A stretch of DNA of 20,490 nucleotides from Sphingopyxis sp. (GCA_026125835.1 JAHCKJ010000011.1:1-20490), one strand, 5' to 3'; positions 1 through 8,106 are shown, numbered from the stretch's first letter. A program made the numbers and translations. The notes: a model not told the origin generated them from the letters alone.

Positions 1-1
1 G

Positions 2-595
2 ACGGAGGCCGCGGCCGCGGCGGATGCCGACGAGCGCACCGACATCGCGATCGCCGACGCGCGCCTGCGCCGCATTCCGTCGCTGGCGCGGCAGGCGCTG
101 CTGCTGACCGCGGTCGAGGGTTTTACAGCCGAGGATACCGGACGCATCGTCGGGCGCGATACCGGCGAAGTGAAAACGCTGATCGCCGAAGCCACCGCGG
201 AAATCGACCGCCAGACGCGCGCGCGCATCCTGATCATCGAGGACGAGCCGATCATCGCGATGGACATCGAAATGATCGTCCGCGACCTGGGTCATGATGT
301 CGTCGCGGTGGCGACCACCCACCGCGAGGCGGTTGCCGAAGCGCAGAAGCACCAGCCGGGCCTTGTCCTCGCCGACATCCAGCTCGCCGACAACAGCTCG
401 GGGATCGAGGCGGTGCAGGAAATTCTGACCGATTTGAAGGTGCCGGTCATCTTCATCACCGCCTTCCCCGAACGGCTGCTGACGGGCGACCGCCCCGAGC
501 CGGCGTTCCTGCTGACCAAACCGTATCAGCCGGCGACGCTGCGCGCGGCGATTTCGCAGGTGCTGTTCTTCGACGAAAGCACGGTCCCGGCCTGA
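2..595 (+). CDS. phyR: PhyR-type anti-anti-sigma response regulator (5' truncated)
   Basis: General stress response regulator. In alphaproteobacteria, phosphorylated PhyR sequesters NepR and so frees the sigma factor EcfG. The frame is open from base 2, so the gene begins before the window. The visible N-terminal part is the end of a sigma4-like region, including RIPSLARQALLLTAVEGF and TAEDTGRIVGRDTGEVKTLI. A receiver domain follows, with acidic pocket IIEDEP, phospho-acceptor Asp in LADIQLAD, the conserved FITAFPERLLTG stretch and the switch lysine in LTKPYQP. This sigma-like plus receiver order is diagnostic of PhyR rather than of an ordinary CheY-like protein. A later ATG/GTG would give only the receiver and should not be taken as the start. 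The usual partners nepR and ecfG are not visible and may lie to the left. The stop codon is at 593-595. Confidence 0.88.
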   Translation, partial: TEAAAAADADERTDIAIADARLRRIPSLARQALLLTAVEGFTAEDTGRIVGRDTGEVKTLIAEATAEIDRQTRARILIIEDEPIIAMDIEMIVRDLGHDVVAVATTHREAVAEAQKHQPGLVLADIQLADNSSGIEAVQEILTDLKVPVIFITAFPERLLTGDRPEPAFLLTKPYQPATLRAAISQVLFFDESTVPA

Positions 596-632
596 CACTC
601 GGCCCGCCCAACCCGTCGTCATTGCGAGCGAA

Positions 633-676
633 GCGAAGCAATCCAGAGCGGTTTCCGCACCTCTGGATTGCTTCGC
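633..676. repeat. Intergenic palindromic repeat with perfect 16-bp arms
   Basis: Arms 633-648 (gcgaagcaatccagag) and 661-676 are perfect reverse complements around a 12-nt loop, between phyR and glnE. There is no T-run, so it is not a standard terminator, although the RNA hairpin could protect 3' ends. From memory, similar gcgaagcaatccag elements are dispersed in sphingomonad genomes. The rest of the 596-737 gap shows nothing I can identify. Confidence 0.75.
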
Positions 677-737
677 TACGATCGTCATGAAGAGGAGGGG
701 TTGATACCGTAAAGGTGGCGGGCGATAGCCACCGGCG

Positions 738-3431
738 ATGACGATCCTCGAAGCATCCAGCCGCCTGTCGGCGCTAGACAGGCTCACCGCCCACGCGCCC
801 TTTCTCGCGCGGCTCGCCGAACTCAATCCCGACGACGTCACGCGCTTCCTCGGCGATGGAACCGACGCGGCGCTGGCCGACGTCGCGCCGCCGCCGGTCG
901 ACGACGACATCATGCGGACGCTGCGCCAATGGCGCGGTCGCATCGCGTTGCTGCTCGCGCTCGGTGACCTGTCGGGCGAGCATGATGTTGCGATGACCAC
1001 CCGGCTCCTGTCCGATTTCGCCGATCAGGCCTGCGACGCTGCGCTCGCCGCCGCTTTTTCCGAGCGCGTGCCGGGTGAAGAACCGCGCGGGCTGTCGGTG
1101 ATCGCGCTGGGCAAGCTCGGCAGTCACGAGCTCAACTATTCGTCCGACATCGACCCGATCCTGATCTTCGACCCCGACACGCTGCCGCGCCGGTCGCGCG
1201 ACGACCCGACCGAAGCGGCGGTACGGATCGCGCGGCGGATGACCGAGATCTTGTCGGCGCGCACCGGCGACGGCCATGTGCTGCGCGTCGACCTGCGCCT
1301 GCGCCCGCACCCCGAAGTGACGCCGATCGTGCTCTCGATCGATGGCGCGATCTCCTATTATGAATCCGAAGCGCTGGCGTGGGAGCAGGCGGCGTTCATT
1401 CGCAGCCGCGCCTCGGCGGGCGACCGCGCGCTGGGCGCGCAATTTCTGGCGGCGATCCAGCCGTTCATCTGGCGCCGCAGCCTCGATTTCCGCCAGCTCA
1501 GGGAAATCGGCGCGATGAGCGACCGGATTCGCGACCATTTTGCGCAAGGGCAGGCGTTCGGCCCGGGCTATGACCTGAAACGCGGGCGTGGCGGCATCCG
1601 CGAGATCGAATTTTTCGCGCAGGTCCATCAGCTGATCTATGGCGGGCGCGATCCGTCGCTGCGCGTTCCGGCGACGGTCGATGCGCTGGCCGCACTTGCA
1701 GCGGCGGGGCGGATCGAGGCGGATGTCGCGGCGCGGCTGTCAGGCCATTATGCCACGCTGCGCCGGATCGAGCACCGGTTGCAGATGGTCGAGGACCAGC
1801 AGACGCACGGCCTGCCGGTCCAGCCGGCGGCGCTCGATGGTGTCGCGCGGCTCGACGGGCTGGCCGACGGTGCGGCGCTGCTCGCGATGCTCGAGCCGGT
1901 GACGGCCGATGTCGGCGCCTGTTACGATCGGCTGGTTGCCGAACGGGCGGTGACCACCGGCCTGCCGCGCGACGATGACGGTCTGGCGGCGGCGCTGGCC
2001 GCGGCGGGGTTCGATCCGCCCGACGCCGCGCTGCGGACGATCGCCGAATGGCGCGGCGGCAAGCTGCGCGCGCTGCGTAGCCCCGCGGCGCTCGACGCGC
2101 TGGAAACGGTGCTGCCCGAACTGGTCAAGGCGCTGGGGGCGGCGCCCGATCCCGACGCGACGCTGCTTCGCTTCGACAAGCTCGTCGGCGGGTTGCCGAG
2201 CGCGGTCAATTTTTTCCATCTCCTCGCCGCGCAGCCCGCGCTCGCGCGCATCGCCACACGCATTCTGGCGCTCGCGCCGACGCTGGCCGATGCGCTCGGC
2301 GCTCGGGTCGAACTGATCGAGGGATTGATCGACAGCCGCGCCTTCGATGCCCCGGCGCCCAAGGCAGAGCTGCTTGCCGAATGGGCGCCGGGGCTTGTGC
2401 CGCTCGACTATGAACGGTTGCTCGACCGCGTCCGCGACCATGTCGGCGAACGGCGCTTTGCCTATGGCGTCCAGCTCGTTGCGGGCGCGACCGATCCTTT
2501 GGCGATCGCTACGGGCTATTCCGAACTGGCCGAGGCGGCGCTGCAAGTGCTCGCCGATGCGACGGTCGCGGAATTCGAGGTGGCGCACGGACGGATCGCC
2601 GACAGCGAACTGGTGGTGCTGGCGCTCGGGCGGCTCGGCGGCCGCGCGCTGACGCACGCGTCGGACCTCGACCTTATCTATCTGTTCACCGGCGACCATC
2701 TGGCCGAATCGGACGGCGCACGCCCGCTCGGGGCGACGACCTATTACAACCGGCTGGCGCAGCGGGTGACCGCGGCAATGTCGGTGCCGACCGCGGCGGG
2801 CAAGCTGTACGATGTCGATACAAGGCTGCGACCGCAGGGCGCGCAGGGGCCGCTCGTCGTCACCCTCGACAGTTTTGAACGCTATCAGCGCGAGGAAGCG
2901 TGGACGTGGGAGCATATGGCGCTGCTCCGCGCGCGGCCGGTCTATGGCTCGGACGCCGCGCGTGCCGAGGTCGAGCGGATTATCGCCGACCTGCTCAGCG
3001 CGCCGCGCGATGCCGCCAAACTCGCCGCCGACGCGGCGGACATGCGCGACAAGATCACCGCGCACAAGCCGCCGCACGGGGCGCTCGATATCAAGGGCGG
3101 CCCCGGCGGGCTGGTCGACCTCGAATTTGCGATGCAGGTGACGCAGCTCGCCAGCGGCCAATGCCACGATCCCAATATCGCCGCCGCGCTCGCCTGTATG
3201 AAGGCGGCGGGGCTGGCGCCGGGCGGCGTGTGCGAAGCGCACGGCCTGCTCGCGCGAATGCTGGTGATGCTGCGCCTGACCGCGCCCGAGGGGGAACCGG
3301 CGACCGCCGCCGCGCGTCAACTGGTCGCCAGCCAGTGCGGCGAGCCCGGCTGGCCGCAACTGCTTGCCGCGCATGACGCGGCGCGGCAGGAGATCGCCGA
3401 CTGGTGGGCCTCGATTCGCTCGCCGCAATAA
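738..3431 (+). CDS. glnE: Bifunctional glutamine synthetase adenylyltransferase/adenylyl-removing enzyme
   Basis: Cytoplasmic enzyme that adds AMP to, and removes it from, glutamine synthetase in response to PII signals, thereby setting nitrogen assimilation. The 897-residue protein has the two nucleotidyltransferase halves expected of GlnE. The N-terminal half carries GKLGSHELNYSSDIDPILIF at about residues 125-144. The C-terminal half carries GRLGGRALTHASDLDLIYLF at about residues 630-650. Each contains the G-x-L-G and S-D-x-D metal-binding pattern, and each is followed by an R-L-R-P motif (LRLRPHP; TRLRPQG). The length is slightly below the roughly 950 residues usual in enterobacteria. The N-terminal motif has DIDP where DIDL is common. 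The ATG at 738 has only a weak upstream ribosome-binding site. The stop codon TAA is itself part of a palindrome (3429-3451). Confidence 0.95.
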   Translation: MTILEASSRLSALDRLTAHAPFLARLAELNPDDVTRFLGDGTDAALADVAPPPVDDDIMRTLRQWRGRIALLLALGDLSGEHDVAMTTRLLSDFADQACDAALAAAFSERVPGEEPRGLSVIALGKLGSHELNYSSDIDPILIFDPDTLPRRSRDDPTEAAVRIARRMTEILSARTGDGHVLRVDLRLRPHPEVTPIVLSIDGAISYYESEALAWEQAAFIRSRASAGDRALGAQFLAAIQPFIWRRSLDFRQLREIGAMSDRIRDHFAQGQAFGPGYDLKRGRGGIREIEFFAQVHQLIYGGRDPSLRVPATVDALAALAAAGRIEADVAARLSGHYATLRRIEHRLQMVEDQQTHGLPVQPAALDGVARLDGLADGAALLAMLEPVTADVGACYDRLVAERAVTTGLPRDDDGLAAALAAAGFDPPDAALRTIAEWRGGKLRALRSPAALDALETVLPELVKALGAAPDPDATLLRFDKLVGGLPSAVNFFHLLAAQPALARIATRILALAPTLADALGARVELIEGLIDSRAFDAPAPKAELLAEWAPGLVPLDYERLLDRVRDHVGERRFAYGVQLVAGATDPLAIATGYSELAEAALQVLADATVAEFEVAHGRIADSELVVLALGRLGGRALTHASDLDLIYLFTGDHLAESDGARPLGATTYYNRLAQRVTAAMSVPTAAGKLYDVDTRLRPQGAQGPLVVTLDSFERYQREEAWTWEHMALLRARPVYGSDAARAEVERIIADLLSAPRDAAKLAADAADMRDKITAHKPPHGALDIKGGPGGLVDLEFAMQVTQLASGQCHDPNIAAALACMKAAGLAPGGVCEAHGLLARMLVMLRLTAPEGEPATAAARQLVASQCGEPGWPQLLAAHDAARQEIADWWASIRSPQ

Positions 3432-3504
3432 ATAGGGACTGTCCCTATTTACCGATCCGCCGCACGGCGTCGACAGTGTCATTTTAATAGGGACTGTCCC
3501 TATT
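3429..3504. repeat. Twin palindromes of the aatagggactgtccctatt type
   Basis: Two copies of the same palindrome lie 55 bp apart centre to centre between glnE and bcp. Copy 1 (3429-3451) has perfect 11-bp arms around a single T and includes the glnE stop codon. Copy 2 (3486-3504) has 9-bp arms and ends five bases before the bcp ribosome-binding site. Paired short palindromes of this kind resemble REP/BIME elements that are mobilised by RAYT-type transposases. No transposase is in the window. Confidence 0.8.
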
Positions 3505-3519
3505 TATTGGAGAGAAGAG

Positions 3520-3987
3520 ATGAGCGGCTTATCGATTGGCGATACCATCCCCGCGGTTAAACTGCTCGACGCCGACGGCGCGACGATCGACCTTGCCGCG
3601 ATGAAAGGCGCGCCGCTGGTCGTCTATTTCTATCCGAAGGCGGACACGCCGGGATGCACCACCGAAGCGCAGGATTTTACGCGCCTTTCCCCCGAATTCG
3701 CGCATCTGAAGGCGCAGGTGCTGGCGGTATCGCGCGACGCGCCGGCGAAGCTTTGCAAGTTCCGCGACAAATATGGGCTGACCGTTCGCCTGGCGTCGGA
3801 CGAAGACGGCGCGGTGTGCGAAGCCTTTGGCACCTGGGTCGAAAAGCAGAACTACGGCCGCACCTATATGGGGATCGAGCGTTCGACCTTTTTGTTCGGC
3901 GCGGACGGAAAGCTGGCCCAGGAATGGCGCAAGGTGCGCGTGAAGGGGCACGCCGACGCCGTATTGGAGGCGGCAAAAGCGCTCTGA
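3520..3987 (+). CDS. bcp: Bcp/PrxQ-family thiol peroxidase
   Basis: Cytoplasmic peroxiredoxin that reduces hydrogen peroxide and organic hydroperoxides using thioredoxin-type reductants. At 155 residues it has the normal PrxQ length. It begins with the typical GDTIPAVKLLDADG and carries the peroxidatic cysteine C46 in TPGCTTEAQDF. The resolving cysteine found five residues later in Escherichia coli Bcp is replaced by Gln. C79 (AKLCKF), in the following helix, sits about where alpha-3-type PrxQ proteins keep their resolving cysteine, so it is a likely substitute; C100 is another. The ATG at 3520 has a good ribosome-binding site (ggagagaag). The stop overlaps the start of the next gene (TGATG), implying translational coupling. 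Confidence 0.93.
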   Translation: MSGLSIGDTIPAVKLLDADGATIDLAAMKGAPLVVYFYPKADTPGCTTEAQDFTRLSPEFAHLKAQVLAVSRDAPAKLCKFRDKYGLTVRLASDEDGAVCEAFGTWVEKQNYGRTYMGIERSTFLFGADGKLAQEWRKVRVKGHADAVLEAAKAL

Positions 3988-4778
3988 TGCCTTCGCTTGA
4001 CGAAGCGGCGCGGGCGGTCCTGCTCACCGCGGACCCGCATGCCAAGCGCCGCGCGGCGCGCGCCTTTGCGCGGGCGTGGCGGCGGGGAGAAATCGACCAT
4101 CGCTGCGCTGCCGCGATGCCCGACCAGCCCGCCTGGCCAGCGGCACCGCAGCTGCTGGCGCCGAACCAGATGCCGAAGCGCGGCAAGGGTGGGTCGGAGC
4201 GCGGCCGCATCGCACTGCTCCATGCGCTCGCGCATATCGAATTTGTCGCGATCGACTTGGCGGTCGACCTGGTCGGGCGGTTCGGCGACCAGTTTCCCCG
4301 TGCGTTTGTCGACGACTGGGTGGCGGTGGCCGCCGACGAGGCGATGCACTTCGCGCTGCTCGATCGCCGCCTGCGTACGCTGGGCAGCCATTATGGCGCA
4401 TTCCCCGCGCACGCCGGATTGTGGGAAGCGGCGCAGGTCACCGCTGACGACGCGCTGGCGCGGCTGGCAATTGTGCCGATGGTGCTCGAAGCGCGCGGGC
4501 TCGATGTCACGCCGGCGACGGTCGAGCGCTTTCGCGCCGCGGGCGACGAGGCGTCGGCGAGGATTTTGTCGCGCATTTACAGGGACGAGATTCGGCATGT
4601 GCGCGCGGGCACAGACTGGTTCGGGTGGTTGTGCGACGAACGGGGATTCAATGCCGTCGAAACGTGGCAAAGTCTCGTAAAATCGCGGTTTCGGGGGATT
4701 CTGAAACCGCCGTTCAACGACTCGGCGCGCCACGACGCCGGTTTAACGCAAGAATACTATGCTCTTGTTGCGTCTTAA
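3987..4778 (+). CDS. DUF455 ferritin-like protein
   Basis: Protein of 263 residues, belonging to the DUF455 ferritin-like family distantly related to MiaE-type diiron proteins; its substrate is unknown. It shows the helical metal-ligand pattern of a diiron four-helix bundle: H79/H83/E85 in HALAHIEF, E118/H121 in DEAMH, E168 in LEARG and E201/H204 in DEIRH. The start at 3987 overlaps the bcp stop (TGATG). This places it in an operon with the peroxiredoxin and suggests a role in oxidative or iron metabolism, which is inference only. The same frame is open further upstream, but that part overlaps bcp antiparallel to its codon pattern and lacks family features. Confidence 0.88.
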   Translation: MPSLDEAARAVLLTADPHAKRRAARAFARAWRRGEIDHRCAAAMPDQPAWPAAPQLLAPNQMPKRGKGGSERGRIALLHALAHIEFVAIDLAVDLVGRFGDQFPRAFVDDWVAVAADEAMHFALLDRRLRTLGSHYGAFPAHAGLWEAAQVTADDALARLAIVPMVLEARGLDVTPATVERFRAAGDEASARILSRIYRDEIRHVRAGTDWFGWLCDERGFNAVETWQSLVKSRFRGILKPPFNDSARHDAGLTQEYYALVAS

Positions 4779-4810
4779 CCATTGAGGCAGCACACAGGCT
4801 TCCGCGGGGG

Positions 4811-4897
4811 ATGAGCAATCATCCAGACCAACAAACACCGGCGCCAAGGCCTTTCTCGGACTTTGGCGACATGGCAAACGCGGGGTCGTCGTTTTGA
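4811..4897 (+). CDS. Possible 28-codon upstream ORF coupled to the M23 peptidase
   Basis: A short ORF from the ATG at 4811, starting MSNHPDQQTP and ending ANAGSSF. Its TGA stop (4895-4897) overlaps the TTG start of the peptidase (TTGA). The overlap suggests that translation of the short ORF could deliver ribosomes to the weak TTG start. The product has no recognisable domain or signal peptide. The G-run before its ATG is directly adjacent, which is too close for a good ribosome-binding site. It may be a coupling leader or simply chance. Confidence 0.3.
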   Translation: MSNHPDQQTPAPRPFSDFGDMANAGSSF

Positions 4898-5595
4898 GTA
4901 ACACTCTTCTGGCACAAAAGTTCCAGCAGTTCGCAATTGTCTGTGCATCAGCCTGTTTCGTTGCAGCCGCGCCGACTGTTCATGCCGCCGAATCCGGCGC
5001 CGATGCCGGCATCGTCGTCCCCGACGAACCCGACGACGACAGCTTTACCGCCGGTGTGCCTTCGGCCGCCGAGGACAGCGAAGCCCGCGCGATTTTCCAG
5101 GCGTGGAAGCGCCTCGATACCGGCCTTGCCGCTTCGATCGGGGTCGCGGTCCCGTCGCGCCAGCCGATCGACAATATGTCGCTGTCGTCGTCATACGGGA
5201 TGCGGGTCCATCCGGTGACCGGCAAAATGGCGCGCCATAACGGCATCGACATTCCGGCACCGCACGGCACCCCGATTTACGCCACCGCCGACGGCATTGT
5301 CGGCCGCGCACAGCGCCTTGGCGGCTACGGCAATTATGTCGAGGTCGAACATGGCAACATGATTCAGACCCGCTACGGCCATATGTCGTCCTATATCGTC
5401 GTCCCCGGACAACAGGTCAAAAAGGGCGACATATTGGGCTATGTCGGCTCGACCGGGCGGTCGACCGGCAACCACCTGCATTACGAGGTCCGTATCGAAG
5501 GCGCGCCGGTCAACCCGATGCCGTTCGTCCGCTCGGACCAGATGACGATCGCCGCGATCACCGGCAAAAATGTCGCGATGGGCGGTCCCGAATAA
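4894..5595 (+). CDS. Secreted M23 (LytM/peptidase_M23) peptidoglycan endopeptidase
   Basis: Zinc metallopeptidase of the LytM fold, predicted to act on peptidoglycan cross-links in the periplasm. Residues 1-31 form a signal peptide with hydrophobic core FAIVCASACFVAAA and likely cleavage after TVHA. An acidic linker follows, and the catalytic domain covers about residues 95-215. All zinc/catalytic residues are present: H115 and D119 (RHNGID), H163 (YGHMS) and H196 in the HLH motif (GNHLHYEV). The protein is therefore likely an active enzyme rather than an EnvC-like activator. The start is TTG at 4894, chosen because it gives an intact signal peptide; no in-frame ATG does so. The gene ends before a strong terminator. 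Confidence 0.88.
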   Translation: MSNTLLAQKFQQFAIVCASACFVAAAPTVHAAESGADAGIVVPDEPDDDSFTAGVPSAAEDSEARAIFQAWKRLDTGLAASIGVAVPSRQPIDNMSLSSSYGMRVHPVTGKMARHNGIDIPAPHGTPIYATADGIVGRAQRLGGYGNYVEVEHGNMIQTRYGHMSSYIVVPGQQVKKGDILGYVGSTGRSTGNHLHYEVRIEGAPVNPMPFVRSDQMTIAAITGKNVAMGGPE

Positions 5596-5628
5596 AATTG
5601 AACCAGCTTTCCTGGGTCGGAGAGGACA

Positions 5629-5664
5629 GGGCGCCGAACGGTTGGACCGTTCAGGCGCCCTTTT
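5629..5664 (+). terminator. Rho-independent terminator after the M23 gene
   Basis: Stem 5629-5635 (gggcgcc) pairs with 5654-5660. Stem 5636-5642 (gaacggt) pairs with 5646-5652. The loop is three nucleotides, A5653 is bulged, and TTTT follows at 5661-5664. Confidence 0.88.
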
Positions 5665-5695
5665 CATTTCGGCACGGGCGCCCTATTTTGCGGAT

Positions 5696-6037
5696 ATGGC
5701 CACACAGATTTCCGACATCACCCTGTCGCCCGCCGCCGCGGCGCGCGTCCGCTGGATCGCCGACCGCAAGGGGGAAAGCGATGCGGCGCTGCGCCTTGCG
5801 GTCGACGGCGGCGGCTGTTCGGGCTTTACCTATCGCTTTGGGTTGGCCGAGGCTATCGACGCCGACGACATCATTACCGAGACCGACGGGGTGAAGCTGG
5901 TCGTCGATCCGGTCAGCATCGACCTGGTCCGCGGCTGCATCGTCGATTTTGTCGATTCGCTCGGCGGGTCGTCGTTCAAGGTCGAAAATCCCAACGCAGC
6001 CTCGGGCTGTGGCTGCGGGTCCAGCTTCTCGATTTAG
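5696..6037 (+). CDS. erpA: A-type iron-sulfur carrier protein (ErpA/IscA/HesB family)
   Basis: Small cytoplasmic A-type carrier that receives Fe-S clusters from the Isc/Suf scaffold and passes them to apo-enzymes. At 113 residues it has the expected length. It has the three conserved cluster-ligand cysteines: C41 in DGGGCSGF, and C105 and C107 in SGCGCGSSF. The start ATG at 5696 gives the usual short N-terminus before the ITLSPAAAARV segment. The gene follows a strong terminator, so it has its own promoter or lies in a new unit with xthA. The exact subfamily (ErpA against IscA) cannot be fixed by eye; ErpA is preferred because no isc/suf gene is adjacent. Confidence 0.85.
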   Translation: MATQISDITLSPAAAARVRWIADRKGESDAALRLAVDGGGCSGFTYRFGLAEAIDADDIITETDGVKLVVDPVSIDLVRGCIVDFVDSLGGSSFKVENPNAASGCGCGSSFSI

Positions 6038-6049
6038 GACCGACACCCA

Positions 6050-6140
6050 TTTCCGTTTGTGCTGAGCTTGTCGAAGCACCGTCCTTCTTTTTTACGCAGA
6101 AGGAAGAACAGCCCTGCGACCAGCTCAGGGCGAACGGAAA
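6050..6140. repeat. Imperfect inverted repeat between erpA and xthA
   Basis: Bases 6050-6068 (tttccgtttgtgctgagct) and 6122-6140 are imperfect reverse complements, with about three mismatches, enclosing about 50 bp. The gctgagcttgtcgaagcac core resembles a repeat that I recall as common in sphingomonad intergenic regions. The element occupies nearly the whole gap up to the GTG start of xthA. Confidence 0.55.
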
Positions 6141-6153
6141 GAGAAGTCCGCCT

Positions 6154-6930
6154 GTGACCCTGAAGATCGCCACCTTCAATATCAACGGGATCAAGGCCCG
6201 CCTGCCGCGCCTGATCGAATGGCTCGAGGAAACGCAGCCCGACGTCGCCTGCCTGCAGGAACTGAAATCGAGCGACGAGACGATGCCGACCAAGGAGATC
6301 GAGGCGGCGGGTTATGGCTTCCTCTATCACGGGCAAAAGGGCTTCAACGGCGTCGCGATCCTCGCCAAAGACGCGCAGCCGGTCGAAACGCAGCGCGGGC
6401 TGGCTGGGGAGGAGGAGGATGAACAGTCGCGCTATTTGGAGGCCGATGTCCACGGCGTCCGCGTCGCGTCGATCTACCTGCCCAACGGCAACCCGCAGCC
6501 GGGGCAGAAATTCGATTACAAGCTGCGCTGGATGGCGCGGCTGCGCGAGCGCGCCAAGGCGCTGCTTGCCGCCGAAATCCCGACGATTCTGACCGGCGAC
6601 TATAATGTCATCCCGCACGACGACGATGTGTGGGACCCCCGCGCGATGGCGACCGACGCGCTGATGCAGCCCGGATCGCGCGACGCCTGGTTCCGCCTGC
6701 TCGGCGACGGCTGGACCGACGCGATCCGCAGCCGCCATCCGGCGGGGCATGTCTGGACCTATTGGGACTATCAGGCGGGCGCGTGGCAACGCGACCACGG
6801 CTTCCGCATCGACCATCTGCTGCTCAGTCCGGCGCTCGCCGACCGGCTGGTTGACGCCGGGGTCGACAAGGACCACCGCGGGCGGGAGAAGGCCAGCGAC
6901 CATGCGCCGACCTGGGTGGCGCTGGCCTGA
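6154..6930 (+). CDS. xthA: Exodeoxyribonuclease III (AP endonuclease)
   Basis: DNA repair enzyme of the endonuclease/exonuclease/phosphatase family that cleaves at abasic sites and removes 3' blocking groups. The 258 residues match the usual ExoIII length. Motifs in order: N-terminal ATFNINGIKARL, metal-binding E36 in LQELK, YLPNGNP, GDYNV (Asp/Asn) and the C-terminal catalytic SDHAP with D249 and H250. The start is GTG at 6154, which places the conserved first beta strand (TLKIATFN) at the very N-terminus. The stop codon converges within 9 bp on that of the next gene. Confidence 0.95.
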   Translation: MTLKIATFNINGIKARLPRLIEWLEETQPDVACLQELKSSDETMPTKEIEAAGYGFLYHGQKGFNGVAILAKDAQPVETQRGLAGEEEDEQSRYLEADVHGVRVASIYLPNGNPQPGQKFDYKLRWMARLRERAKALLAAEIPTILTGDYNVIPHDDDVWDPRAMATDALMQPGSRDAWFRLLGDGWTDAIRSRHPAGHVWTYWDYQAGAWQRDHGFRIDHLLLSPALADRLVDAGVDKDHRGREKASDHAPTWVALA

Positions 6931-6942
6931 CGCTGCGCGTCA
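6928..6942. other. Small hairpin formed by two convergent stop codons
   Basis: The xthA stop TGA (6928-6930) and the opposite-strand gene's stop (6940-6942) lie at the two ends of a perfect 6-bp stem, tgacgc/gcgtca, with a 3-nt loop. No T-run follows in either direction, so any terminator role would be weak. Confidence 0.45.
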
Positions 6943-8106
6943 GAGCATCTTGTCGTAAATCTGGTACACCCGGTTGACCTTGGCATCGATCGCTTGGGCG
7001 ACCGCGTTCATGCCCTGGTTATCGTCAAGCACCCAACCGATGTCGCCGCGCTCGGCGCCATAGTCGCGTACCGCGTCGCGGCGGATGAATTCGATCATCA
7101 TGAAGGCAAGGGTGCTCGCCATGCGGCTGTTCTGCAGTTTCTTGACAACCCCCATCAACGGGACGCGCAGCGTGCGGCTTTTCGGCTTGCGCAGCCACCA
7201 CAGCAGCCGCGCCCAGTTGAAGGGTAGCAGCGAGCCGTCCATTTCGATCAGCAACTCGTTGATATTCGGTAAAACAATCATGAACGCGACCGGCTCGCCG
7301 TCGAGTTCGGCGACGCGGATCAGATCCTCGAACACGATGTCCTTCAACTTCTTGCCGACATGGGCGATTTCGCTGTCGGTGAGCGGCACGAAACCCCAAT
7401 TGTCGGACCACGCATCGTTGAGGATGCCCATAATCAGCCGCGCTTCGGCGTCGAACCGCCGCTTGTCGACGCGGCGGATACGGATGCGCTCGTTCTTCTC
7501 GCCCGCCGCGACGATGCGATTCACGAGCGGCGGAAAGCCGTCGACGATATCGACCGCGAAATTCTTGAGCTGCTTGACGGGGCGATAGCCCGAATTTTCG
7601 ATCCAGGGCCGGTAAAGCGGGCTGTTGTGGCCGAGCATGATCGTCGGCGGTTCGTCAAAACCCTCGATCAACAATCCCGGCTCGTCCCAGATCGAGATCG
7701 ACAGCGGGCCGAGCGCGCGGTGCATCCCCTGACCGCGCAGCCAGTCTTCGGCGGTGACGAGCAGCGCGCGCGCGACCTCCTCGTCCTCGGCCTCCAGCAG
7801 CCCCCAGTTGCCGGTCCCCGGACCCATCCCCTGTTCGACCGGCTGTGCCAGCGCCAGATCGTCGATATGCGCCGAAATACGCCCGACCGTGCGGCCGCTC
7901 CGGCGCGCCAGAAACAACTGCGCCTTGCCATGTTCGTACCACGGGTTCTTGCCGGGGGTCAGCAGGTCGAACATCTCGCCCTTCAGCGGCGGCACCCACG
8001 CCGGATCGCCGCGGTTGAGGCGAAAGGCGAGCTCGACGAACTCGCGCCGGTCGTTCTTGTTCTTGACCGGGTGGATGGTGATCGGGCTGTCCCAATGTCC
8101 GCTCAT
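6940..8106 (-). CDS. GNAT-fold N-acyltransferase, bacterial ceramide synthase-like
   Basis: Protein of 388 residues related to the acyl-CoA N-acyltransferase superfamily, of the type encoded near spt genes in alphaproteobacteria. Caulobacter bacterial ceramide synthase (bCerS), which N-acylates the long-chain base, is of this type. The assignment rests on overall resemblance (HPVKNKNDRREFVELAFRLN, DPAWVPPLKGE, WYEHGKAQLFLARR, GPLSISIWDEPGLLIEGFDE) and on spt/acp about 8 kb away. I cannot verify it by alignment. The start was set at the ATG at 8106, which has AGGA seven bases upstream. The ATG at 8127 in the same frame would add seven residues but has its G-run directly abutting. The gene is divergent from the desaturase across about 120 bp. 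The main alternative is a generic N-acetyltransferase of unknown substrate. Confidence 0.65.
   Translation of the reverse strand: MSGHWDSPITIHPVKNKNDRREFVELAFRLNRGDPAWVPPLKGEMFDLLTPGKNPWYEHGKAQLFLARRSGRTVGRISAHIDDLALAQPVEQGMGPGTGNWGLLEAEDEEVARALLVTAEDWLRGQGMHRALGPLSISIWDEPGLLIEGFDEPPTIMLGHNSPLYRPWIENSGYRPVKQLKNFAVDIVDGFPPLVNRIVAAGEKNERIRIRRVDKRRFDAEARLIMGILNDAWSDNWGFVPLTDSEIAHVGKKLKDIVFEDLIRVAELDGEPVAFMIVLPNINELLIEMDGSLLPFNWARLLWWLRKPKSRTLRVPLMGVVKKLQNSRMASTLAFMMIEFIRRDAVRDYGAERGDIGWVLDDNQGMNAVAQAIDAKVNRVYQIYDKML

Noticed and set aside
1740..3482. Long antisense frame (580 codons) opposite glnE
   Set aside because: Arg/Gln/His-rich composition typical of a shadow of GC-rich codons; glnE on the other strand has clear family motifs throughout.
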